Translations under genes and position numbers: made by a program
The notes under the pieces: generated by a model
What the model saw: only the letters and a program-made list of their open reading frames with translations
Told to the model about the DNA's origin: nothing
The model's database searches: none
Assembly: GCA_030040295.1 (NCBI GenBank)
Contig: JASHTZ010000127.1
Coordinates: forward strand, 1 to 5,439
From: Terriglobia bacterium
GTDB lineage: Bacteria; Acidobacteriota; Terriglobia; UBA7540
Length of the DNA stretch: 5,439 nt
Reading direction: 5' to 3'
Shown: positions 1 through 5,439 of the stretch, piece by piece
Layout: each line of letters begins with the position of its first letter
Numbering within the stretch: the first letter of the stretch is position 1

Positions 1-2
1 AG

Positions 3-659
3 TCCGAAGTGATTCAGAACTTCTCAAGCAATCCGGAGACGCTGGCGGGAACCCTTCAAACGATCAAGGCGAGTGGGAACCACGCACGGCTGAACGATGC
101 GCTGGCGCGGGCCGTTTCGATGCTCTCCAACCAGTCGAGAGCCAAACGGCGTGTCGTGATTGTGTTCTCAGAGGGATTCGACCGAGGCAGCACAACCACT
201 GGGGCCGAGGTCGTGCGTGCCGCGAGCAATTCCAACGTGACGATTTACGGAATCCGGTTCAGTCCAGCGGGAACCGAGTGGAAAGACGATGGCAGTTATG
301 CTCTTACGCACCTCTTTTTGCCATCTTGTCCACGGGATACTGTCCCATGCAAGTTTGCGCTTAACCTTGCGCCACTGACGGTATTGGCTTTAAAGGCAGG
401 TTCAAAGGAATTGCGGGCAAACTTGCTCGGACAATATGTGGGGTATACCGGCGGGATTGTGTACACGCATTGGAGGGAGCATGCGGTGCAGGATCAACTC
501 CAGAACATCGCACTCGCAGTTAACGGCCAATACGACCTGGCGTATGTTCCTGCCGCTGCGATGAACCCCGGTTTTCATCCTCTTAGGGTCACGGTTTCCG
601 AACCCGGCCTGCTCGTCCGGACGCGGGCCGGATATTTCTATGCCCCGGTGCGAAAATGA
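3..659 (+). CDS. VWFA-related domain protein, 5' end cut by window edge
   Basis: Partial gene; the frame is open to the left edge, so the GTG at 9 is probably an internal valine and not the start. Counting that codon as residue 1, a hydrophobic strand followed by SEGFDRGS (about 47-61) looks like the third metal-site region of a von Willebrand A fold. It is followed by a helix and the strand VTIYGIRFSPAG (77-88). The C-terminal part has TGGIVY (147-152), a helix ending in QYDLAYVP (174-181), and a last block PLRVTVSEPGLLVRTRAGYF (191-210). This order (VWA core, TGG, QY.L.Y.P, G..VR.R.GYF) is typical of the VWFA-related family expanded in Acidobacteriota (TIGR03436). Those proteins are usually exported and of unknown function; the signal peptide would lie outside the window. 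Oddities: the usual SDG Asp is Glu, and the usual GT(A/P)L Thr appears absent. It precedes the polysaccharide genes by 59 bp, but nothing ties it to them functionally. Confidence 0.8.
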   Translation, partial: SEVIQNFSSNPETLAGTLQTIKASGNHARLNDALARAVSMLSNQSRAKRRVVIVFSEGFDRGSTTTGAEVVRAASNSNVTIYGIRFSPAGTEWKDDGSYALTHLFLPSCPRDTVPCKFALNLAPLTVLALKAGSKELRANLLGQYVGYTGGIVYTHWREHAVQDQLQNIALAVNGQYDLAYVPAAAMNPGFHPLRVTVSEPGLLVRTRAGYFYAPVRK

Positions 660-718
660 AATGGGGACCACCCCGCGCATTCCAGAAGAGCCTTGGACAG
701 GTGTGCTGATAGGCGTCA

Positions 719-1771
719 ATGCCAAACGAAATGAATCGCCATCCCACGGTCAGCGTGTGCATTCCCTCCTACAACCATGCGCGCTTTCTGCCGGCATCGC
801 TGGATTCAGTTTTCGCCCAGACTTTCCGGGATTTCGAAGTGGTGGTTGTGGATGACGGCTCCACCGACAACAGTTTAGAAATTTTGGACGACTACGCCCA
901 AAAGTATCCCGCCATGATGCGAGTGTTTACACATCCGGGGCACAGAAACCTGGGCACATCGGCCTCTGACAATCTGGCGATCGAAATGGCGCGGGGGATT
1001 TATTGGTGCACGCAGGATTCGGACGATATCTGCTATCCCGATCAGCTCAAGCGCTTGGTGGAGTTCTTTGACAGCCGCCCTGAAGCCGGTTGGGTCTACG
1101 GCGTTTCCGACTTCATCGATCAGGACGGCCGGCCTCTGGAGGGTCAATACGGGCATGACCTTTCCTCGTGTCCGGACCTGGTGGAAGATTTGATCTTCAA
1201 TGCCGTCATTGCGCCCCAGATGGTTCGAATGAAATGCATGAAAGAGGTTGGGCCGTTTGAGCCGGGCCTGGTGCGCGGGGAATGGGAGTACTGGATCCGC
1301 CTTGCGGCCCGCTTCCCCGCCGCGTTCATGCCGCGAGCTGTGGGCGCGCATCGCAATCACGATTCCAACACCTCCATCAGCCTTCCCCAACACGCGACCC
1401 GGGAACGCATACGCCAGGATGTTCGGTGGAGCCTTGAAGTATTTACGACGCTGCGGCGCAAGTCAGAAGCGAACAGCCGGTTTTTTTCTCCCCGAACCCG
1501 GGCGCTATTTGACCTAAAGCGGGCGGCGTTGCACATTTTGATCGAGGAAAGGCAAGAGGCACAACGCGCGGTGGCCGAGGCGTTTCAATCCGACCCCGCC
1601 CTTCGCCGGGACGCGAAACACCTGACGCGATGCCTAAGGCAGGTGGGAAGTCTGCGTCTTCTGGCGATGGTGAGCCGGGAACTGGGGTATCCTCCGAGCT
1701 GGTTGTGGAATGCGGATTTCCTCTCCACCGCGCTTCGCGTCGGGACGAATCGAATCCTGCGCCGCCGGTAA
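719..1771 (+). CDS. Family 2 glycosyltransferase (first of tandem pair)
   Basis: A 350-residue GT-A-fold transferase expected to move a sugar from a nucleotide donor to a lipid-linked or surface glycan at the cytoplasmic membrane face. The N-terminal strand VSVCIPSYNHARFLPASL (11-28) is the classic GT2 opening. VVDDGSTD (43-50) is the nucleotide-binding motif, QDSDD (99-103) holds the DxD-like metal motif, and GEWEYWIRLA (187-196) matches the usual acceptor/catalytic-base region. Residues 225-350 form a probably helical C-terminal region shared with the next gene. No transmembrane segment is evident. The ATG at 719 has a weak ATAGG five bases upstream. The ATG at 731 would give an N-terminus of the same length as its paralogue, so the start is uncertain by four codons. 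The next glycosyltransferase begins 82 bp after the stop. Donor and acceptor sugars cannot be told from sequence. Confidence 0.93.
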   Translation: MPNEMNRHPTVSVCIPSYNHARFLPASLDSVFAQTFRDFEVVVVDDGSTDNSLEILDDYAQKYPAMMRVFTHPGHRNLGTSASDNLAIEMARGIYWCTQDSDDICYPDQLKRLVEFFDSRPEAGWVYGVSDFIDQDGRPLEGQYGHDLSSCPDLVEDLIFNAVIAPQMVRMKCMKEVGPFEPGLVRGEWEYWIRLAARFPAAFMPRAVGAHRNHDSNTSISLPQHATRERIRQDVRWSLEVFTTLRRKSEANSRFFSPRTRALFDLKRAALHILIEERQEAQRAVAEAFQSDPALRRDAKHLTRCLRQVGSLRLLAMVSRELGYPPSWLWNADFLSTALRVGTNRILRRR

Positions 1772-1783
1772 TTACGTTGGGAG

Positions 1784-1806
1784 ATCCCCCGGTTTTGCCG
1801 GAGGAT
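1784..1806 (+). other. Intergenic hairpin between the two glycosyltransferase genes
   Basis: An inverted repeat with a 9-position stem (8 pairs, one C-A mismatch) and a five-base TTTTG loop, built on CCCCCGG facing CCGGAGG with two extra A/T pairs at the base. It sits 13 bases after the stop of the first glycosyltransferase. No T-run follows, so it is not a standard intrinsic terminator. It could slow transcription, protect a transcript end, or be chance in GC-rich DNA. Confidence 0.3.
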
Positions 1807-1838
1807 GATTCCTTTCCGGCGAGTCGATTTTCTCTTTC

Positions 1839-1844
1839 AAGGTG
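1839..1844 (+). promoter_or_regulatory. Ribosome binding site AAGGTG deciding the second glycosyltransferase start
   Basis: AAGGTG lies nine bases before the ATG at 1854 and is the best Shine-Dalgarno match near any start in this window. The GTG at 1842 lies inside this motif, so using it as a start would leave no clear binding site. The ATG at 1854 also gives a protein whose N-terminus lines up with that of the upstream paralogue when the latter is read from its ATG at 731. Confidence 0.5.
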
Positions 1845-1853
1845 AAGCCGTTC

Positions 1854-2903
1854 ATGTCACAAAGCCCGCTGGTGAGCGTCTGCATGACTTCGTACAATCA
1901 TGCCCGCTTCCTGCCCGCGGCTTTGGACTCGATTCTGGCCCAGACTTTTCGCGACTTTGAACTCGTTGCCGTTGATGACGGGTCAAAGGATGGCAGTCTG
2001 GAGATTCTTCAGTCCTATGCCTCCCGCCATCCCCGGGTCGTGCGGGTCTTCACACATCCGGAACATCGAAACCTGGGAATTTCGGCCACGCTGAACCTCG
2101 CGACGCAGAACGCTCGCGGTGTCTATTGGTGCAGCCATGCTTCGGATGATGTCTCCTATCCGGCCCGGTTGGAACGGCAAACCGGTTTTCTGGAAGCTCA
2201 TCCGGAAGTGGGTTGGATTTACGGCGTCGCGGATTTCATCGACAAAGAGGGGGCCGCCCTTGATGGGGAGTTCGGGGCCGATCTCTCCCACGCGGCGGAT
2301 CTTGCGGAAGAGCTGATTCTTGAAAATCAAATTGCCGGTCAGGCGGCGATGGTGAGAATGAAATTCATGAGGCAGGTCGGCCCTTTCGACCCGGCATTGG
2401 TTTACGGAGACTGGGAATTGTGGGTGCGGCTGGCCGCGCAGAGTCCGGCCGCCTTCTTGCCGGGTTCGGTGGCCGGATATCGCTATCATGAGGACAACAC
2501 CTCCAGGTATTCTCCCCGGCGGGATTTACAGGAGCAGAGCCTCGAAAATTACAGGCGATGTCTCGATGTCATTGATTCTCTGCGCAGCAAGTCGCACGCG
2601 GGCGCGCAAAATCTCGGGTCGCCACGCAAGAGGGCAATGCTCGGTCTGAGCAGGGCCGCGTATCTCCTTTTGCTGAAGGACCAGCAATCCGCATGCCGTG
2701 CAGTCGCCGAGGCGTTTGGGGCCGACCCATCCTTGCGCCGGGATCTGAAGCGTTTGGCGCACTGCCTCGAACATTTCAACAGCCTGCGGCTGCCCATCAT
2801 GGTTGTGCGCGAATTAGGTTACCCGCCGCGATGGATGGGAAGCGCGGAATTTCTCTCCGCCTTGCTGCGGATTGGCACTCATCGGCTTGCGCGCTCCACT
2901 TGA
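1854..2903 (+). CDS. Family 2 glycosyltransferase (second of tandem pair)
   Basis: A GT2 enzyme of 349 residues from the ATG at 1854 (353 if the in-frame GTG at 1842 is used; positions below count from 1842). It matches the upstream gene from end to end: by hand count 51 of 70 residues are identical over 11-80, and 42 of 80 over 81-160. It shows VSVCMTSYNHARFLPAAL (11-28), VAVDDGSKD (42-50), HASDD (99-103) and GDWELWVRLA (189-198). It also has the same probably helical C-terminal region, ending ELGYPPRW....FLSALLRIGT. HASDD lacks the first Asp of the DxD-like motif kept upstream, but SDD forms are common in active GT2 enzymes, so it is probably functional. A three-residue insertion lies near 163-168. 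It likely adds a different sugar, or makes a different linkage, in the same glycan. Specificity is unknown. Confidence 0.92.
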   Translation: MSQSPLVSVCMTSYNHARFLPAALDSILAQTFRDFELVAVDDGSKDGSLEILQSYASRHPRVVRVFTHPEHRNLGISATLNLATQNARGVYWCSHASDDVSYPARLERQTGFLEAHPEVGWIYGVADFIDKEGAALDGEFGADLSHAADLAEELILENQIAGQAAMVRMKFMRQVGPFDPALVYGDWELWVRLAAQSPAAFLPGSVAGYRYHEDNTSRYSPRRDLQEQSLENYRRCLDVIDSLRSKSHAGAQNLGSPRKRAMLGLSRAAYLLLLKDQQSACRAVAEAFGADPSLRRDLKRLAHCLEHFNSLRLPIMVVRELGYPPRWMGSAEFLSALLRIGTHRLARST

Positions 2904-2964
2904 TGCGTGACTTCTTTAGATTCGCTGTTTTCAAGAAGTAGGGTGCGCTTCTCCGTCAAAGAAA

Positions 2965-2994
2965 TTGCCTCAGGCTGCCGCCGGGCGATATGAT
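2965..2994 (+). promoter_or_regulatory. Candidate sigma-70-type promoter before the methyltransferase
   Basis: TTGCCT (2965-2970; 4 of 6 to TTGACA), an 18-base spacer, then TATGAT (2989-2994; 5 of 6 to TATAAT). It lies in the 148-bp gap after the second glycosyltransferase, the widest complete gene-free gap in the window. Transcription would start near 3001-3003, about 50 bases ahead of the methyltransferase ATG. It could give the last three genes their own promoter. It was found by eye only, and such matches also arise by chance. Confidence 0.35.
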
Positions 2995-3051
2995 TGAACG
3001 ATCGGGTGGGGAAATTCTCAAGGGAAAACTGCGCGCCGCCCTGGGGACGAC

Positions 3052-3813
3052 ATGGGTTCCGCTGACGACCAATATCGAAAATTTGCCGACCTCACCTTCG
3101 AGGATTTTCAACGAATGGCTCAGGACGATTCCCTGAGCCCCTACGAGAAGACCGGTTCGCCCGATTCGTATAGGAAGGGAAAAGAGGGAGTCACCTTTCA
3201 GAGCATTTTGTCCAATCTGCCTCTCCTGAATGAGCAGGGGAAAACCGTATTGGAGGTTGGTCCGGGTTGCAGTGATTTGCCACGCCTGCTCATCAATCTT
3301 TGCCGGGAACGGGGTCACAAGCTTCTGCTCGTCGATTCGGAAGAGATGCTTGCGCATTTGCCCGAGGAAAACTTCATCCGAAAGTTTCCCGCCTACTTTC
3401 CCCAGTGCGAGTCCATTTTCACGGATTACGCCGCCAAAGTGGACATTGTGATTATTTACAGCGTGCTGCACTATGTTTTTGTTGAGGGAAATGTTTGGGA
3501 TTTTCTCGACCGCTCGCTGGAACTTCTGGCGGAAGGAGGGGAAATGCTGGTCGGTGACATTCCGAATGTTTCCAAGCGCCGCCGGTTCTTCAGCAGCGCT
3601 CGCGGTGTGAAGTTCCACCAGCAATTTATGAACACCCAGGATCTGCCGGAAGTGCACTTCAATCGCCTCGAACGGCACCGGATTGATGATGCGGTAATTC
3701 TGGGGCTGATTGCACGGGCGAGGAACCAGGGATACGAGGCCTATTTGCTGCCTCAGCCTCCGGACCTTCCCATGGCCAATCGCCGCGAAGACGTGTTAAT
3801 CCGGCGCCCGTAA
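3052..3813 (+). CDS. Class I SAM-dependent methyltransferase of a polysaccharide locus
   Basis: A 253-residue Rossmann-fold methyltransferase expected to move a methyl group from S-adenosylmethionine to a sugar or sugar-linked group. VLEVGPGCSDLP (66-77) is motif I, the glycine-rich SAM-binding loop. LLLVDSEEML (91-100) carries the acidic residue (D95) after the second strand. VDIVIIYSVLHYVF (130-143) is the fourth strand region, and LLAEGGEMLVGDIPNVSK (158-175) is the post-motif loop and strand. The N-terminal stretch DDSLSPYEKTGSPDSYRKGK (25-44) and the tail PQPPDLPMANRREDVLIRRP (234-253) resemble a methyltransferase group I recall from sugar-biosynthesis loci (memory, not a search). The ATG at 3052 has only a weak GGGGAC upstream; the in-frame ATG at 3115 (residue 22) would remove part of the conserved N-terminus and is less likely. 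The acyltransferase gene follows after 34 bp. The methyl acceptor is unknown; an amino sugar or its acyl group is a guess from context. Confidence 0.85.
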   Translation: MGSADDQYRKFADLTFEDFQRMAQDDSLSPYEKTGSPDSYRKGKEGVTFQSILSNLPLLNEQGKTVLEVGPGCSDLPRLLINLCRERGHKLLLVDSEEMLAHLPEENFIRKFPAYFPQCESIFTDYAAKVDIVIIYSVLHYVFVEGNVWDFLDRSLELLAEGGEMLVGDIPNVSKRRRFFSSARGVKFHQQFMNTQDLPEVHFNRLERHRIDDAVILGLIARARNQGYEAYLLPQPPDLPMANRREDVLIRRP

Positions 3814-3847
3814 GCGGAAGGCATGAAAACCTCCTCTTTCAGGCGAA

Positions 3848-4867
3848 ATGAGTGCATCCCTCGCGCTGGTCACAGGGCGGCATTCCCGGGCGCGGCCATT
3901 TACTTCGATCATGAGGAGTGAGAGCCCAGTCCGGGTTGAACTCTATACGCCAAAGTACAAGGCTCAGTGGGATGATTTCGTCCGCAGGTCGAAAAATGGT
4001 GTTTTCCTGTTCTTCCGGGATTATCTTGAATACCACTCCGACCGCTTCCAGGATCACTCCCTGATGTTTTTCAAAGTCGGCCGGTTGGTTGCGCTGATGC
4101 CGGCGAATCTGAAGGGGAATGTGCTGGTTTCCCATGGGGGGCTTACTTTCGGAGGAATCATCAGCAACGGGCGAATGACGACGCCCTTGATGTTGGAATC
4201 ATTCCGAACGCTTGTCGACTACCTGCGGGGGCGCGGCGTAAGGAAGCTGGTCTATAAAGCCATCCCTCACATCTACCACCTCCTTCCCGCGGAAGAAGAC
4301 CTCTACGCGCTGTTTGTGAATAACGCCCGCCTTGTGCGAAGGGATGTGTCCTCGACGTTCGTTGCGGCGCAAAGGCTTCCACTTGCGCGAAATCGCAGGA
4401 GGGCGCTGGAGCACGCCCGCGCCCATGGCATGCAGGTGGGGCAATCGCGGGAATTCACCAGGTTCATGGCCATTACGGATGCCAACCTTCAGACACGCCA
4501 TGGCGTACGCCCTGTGCACACTGCCGCCGAAATGGAGCTTCTGGCGGGACGGTTCCCCGAGAATATCAAGCTCTTCGCCGTGAGCCTTCGCGACGAGATG
4601 CTGGGCGGCGTCATCATCTACGAGAGCCGGAATGTTGCCCACGGTCAATACCGCAACGCCACGGAGAAGGGCAGGGAACTCGGTGCCCTCGACTTCCTCA
4701 TGGATTCTCTTTTGAACGGTGTGTACCGCCGCAAGCCCTATTTCGATTTTGGCATTTCGACCTTGGATGAAGGGCGCACTTTGAACTCCCAGCTCATTCG
4801 AAACAAGGAAGGTTGCGGCGCGCGCGCGACGGTGTATGATTTCTACGAATTGGCCCTGGGGGATTAA
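3848..4867 (+). CDS. FemAB/GNAT-type acyltransferase of a polysaccharide locus
   Basis: A 339-residue protein of the FemAB-like/GNAT acyltransferase type (the kind often labelled BioF2-like). Such enzymes put acyl or aminoacyl groups on amines; here the likely target is an amino sugar made with the neighbouring aminotransferase (inference). Conserved-looking blocks: YTPKYKAQWDDFV (33-45), GVFLFFRDYLEYHSDRF (51-67), SHGGLTFGG (95-103), PAEEDLYALF (147-156) and RRDVSSTF (164-171). The second half has a GNAT-like core: LFAVSLRDEMLGGVIIYE (242-259), AHGQYRNATEKGRELGALD (264-282), YFDFGIST (298-305) and the tail KEGCGARATVYDFYEL (320-335). The start is uncertain. The ATG at 3848 has a weak AGG four bases upstream and a short operon-like gap, but its first 21 residues are low in recognisable structure. 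The ATG at 3911 would begin just before the conserved part. No membrane segment is evident, so it is probably cytoplasmic. Confidence 0.8.
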   Translation: MSASLALVTGRHSRARPFTSIMRSESPVRVELYTPKYKAQWDDFVRRSKNGVFLFFRDYLEYHSDRFQDHSLMFFKVGRLVALMPANLKGNVLVSHGGLTFGGIISNGRMTTPLMLESFRTLVDYLRGRGVRKLVYKAIPHIYHLLPAEEDLYALFVNNARLVRRDVSSTFVAAQRLPLARNRRRALEHARAHGMQVGQSREFTRFMAITDANLQTRHGVRPVHTAAEMELLAGRFPENIKLFAVSLRDEMLGGVIIYESRNVAHGQYRNATEKGRELGALDFLMDSLLNGVYRRKPYFDFGISTLDEGRTLNSQLIRNKEGCGARATVYDFYELALGD

Positions 4868-4956
4868 TTGCTGCATGGAAGCGGGTTTTGCAAACTAACT
4901 TGACGGGCGCACCTCCAACACGGACCCGGCTAGCCCTGCCTCCTGACGCCGAGGCA

Positions 4957-5439
4957 ATGATTCCGGCGCAAATCCCCATCAGTCCGTTCCAATACAATCA
5001 CCTTGGCCGCGCAGACCGTGAGGTGGAGGAGGAAGCCACAGAGGCGATGCTCCAGGACCACCTGGGGCGGCCGTTCGCCCTCACCTCCAGCGGGCGAGAG
5101 GCGCTGGCGCTGGCGCTCGCTGATGCCGGACTGGGCAGAGATGATACGGTCACCATTCTGACTTCAACCGGAAACTCCTATGTCTCAGGCTGCGTCACCC
5201 GCACGATTCAGGGTGTTTGCCGCTGGTCCATGAAGCTCGAGTCTTCGACCCGCCTCATCGTAGTCATTCATGACTTCGGCATCCCTTATCCAAGAATGGA
5301 TGAAGTATTGAAGTCGGGTATTCCCGTTCTGGAAGATTGCGCCTATGCCTTTGCCTCCTCCCGCGGCGGGGCGCAAGTTGGGCGGGATGGGAAATATGCC
5401 ATCTTCAGTCTGCCGAAGTTTTTCCCCATCAATTACGGC
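4957..5439 (+). CDS. DegT/DnrJ/EryC1/StrS-type PLP aminotransferase, 3' end cut by window edge
   Basis: The first 161 codons of a sugar aminotransferase-like protein, open to the right edge. Family members move an amino group, usually from glutamate, to a keto-sugar nucleotide using pyridoxal phosphate. LTSSGREALALAL (42-54) matches the loop that binds the PLP phosphate. EDCAYAF (126-132) fits the family's Asp-containing block, with D127 expected to contact the pyridine nitrogen. FSLPKFFPINYG (150-161) fits the lysine block, with K154 as the likely Schiff-base lysine. The spacing agrees with the family, though the residues around these sites (EDCAYAF, SLPKFFP) differ from the common EDAA and SF...K forms. 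The ATG at 4957 has a GAGG too close to be a good binding site; the frame stays open upstream, with TTG codons at 4888 and 4900. It lies 89 bp after the acyltransferase gene, consistent with the same operon. Substrate unknown. Confidence 0.82.
   Translation, partial: MIPAQIPISPFQYNHLGRADREVEEEATEAMLQDHLGRPFALTSSGREALALALADAGLGRDDTVTILTSTGNSYVSGCVTRTIQGVCRWSMKLESSTRLIVVIHDFGIPYPRMDEVLKSGIPVLEDCAYAFASSRGGAQVGRDGKYAIFSLPKFFPINYG

Noticed and set aside
693..716. Possible promoter TTGGAC before the first glycosyltransferase
   Set aside because: No acceptable -10 element lies at 16-18 bases downstream.
402..725. Reverse-strand open frame of 107 codons
   Set aside because: It lies opposite the VWFA-related gene and the following gap, with no recognisable motif; a shadow of the forward gene.
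875..1393. Reverse-strand open frame of 172 codons over the first glycosyltransferase
   Set aside because: It is fully antisense to a well-supported GT2 gene. Its counterpart over the second copy (1983-2489) arises because the two forward genes are similar, not because it is a conserved antisense gene.
2910..2939. Inverted repeat ACTTCTT/AAGAAGT as a terminator after the second glycosyltransferase
   Set aside because: The stem is only 7 bp and AT-rich, the loop is 16 bases, and no T-run follows; too weak to call a terminator.
2990..3127. Small forward open frame of 45 codons starting at the ATG in TATGAT
   Set aside because: It overlaps the methyltransferase start in another frame, has no good ribosome binding site and no recognisable features.
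2956..3678. Reverse-strand open frame of 240 codons over the methyltransferase
   Set aside because: It is long, but antisense to a gene with clear SAM-binding motifs; the translation shows no domain pattern.
4199..4876. Reverse-strand open frame of 225 codons over the acyltransferase
   Set aside because: It is antisense to the FemAB/GNAT-like gene, whose forward translation has conserved-looking motifs; the reverse product has none.
4900..4934. TTGACG as a -35 element before the aminotransferase
   Set aside because: The -35 match is good, but the sequence 16-18 bases downstream is GC-rich and unlike a -10 element.

Overview
The window is a moderately GC-rich bacterial stretch with every supported gene on the + strand. 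It joins the 3' end of a VWFA-related protein gene to part of a surface-polysaccharide (O-antigen or exopolysaccharide type) biosynthesis locus. The VWFA-related protein has the C-terminal layout of a domain family (TIGR03436) described as greatly expanded in Acidobacteriota. Together with the codon usage and the weak Shine-Dalgarno sites, this makes an acidobacterial source the best guess. Verrucomicrobiota or another GC-rich soil lineage cannot be excluded from one window.

Layout: (1) 3-659, 3' part of a VWFA-related protein. (2) 719-1771 and 1854-2903, two tandem family 2 glycosyltransferases that align over their full length and look like an old tandem duplication. (3) 2904-3051, a 148-bp gap with a candidate sigma-70-type promoter. 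(4) 3052-3813, a SAM-dependent methyltransferase. (5) 3848-4867, a FemAB/GNAT-type acyltransferase. (6) 4957 to the window end, the N-terminal half of a DegT/DnrJ/EryC1/StrS-type PLP-dependent sugar aminotransferase that runs off the right edge.

Likely joint function (inference): the aminotransferase would make an amino sugar, probably on a nucleotide-linked keto-sugar. The FemAB/GNAT protein would acylate it and the methyltransferase would methylate the sugar or its acyl group. The two glycosyltransferases would add residues to a lipid-linked glycan. No nucleotidyltransferase, dehydratase, flippase or polymerase lies in the window, so the pathway is incomplete here and the real substrate is unknown.

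No RNA genes, CRISPR arrays, insertion sequences, attachment sites or convincing intrinsic terminators were seen. The points most worth a second look are the methyltransferase/FemAB-GNAT/aminotransferase group as a possible amino-sugar decoration cassette, the diverging tandem glycosyltransferases (one has lost the first Asp of its DxD-like motif), and the apparently degenerate metal-site residues in the VWFA-related protein.
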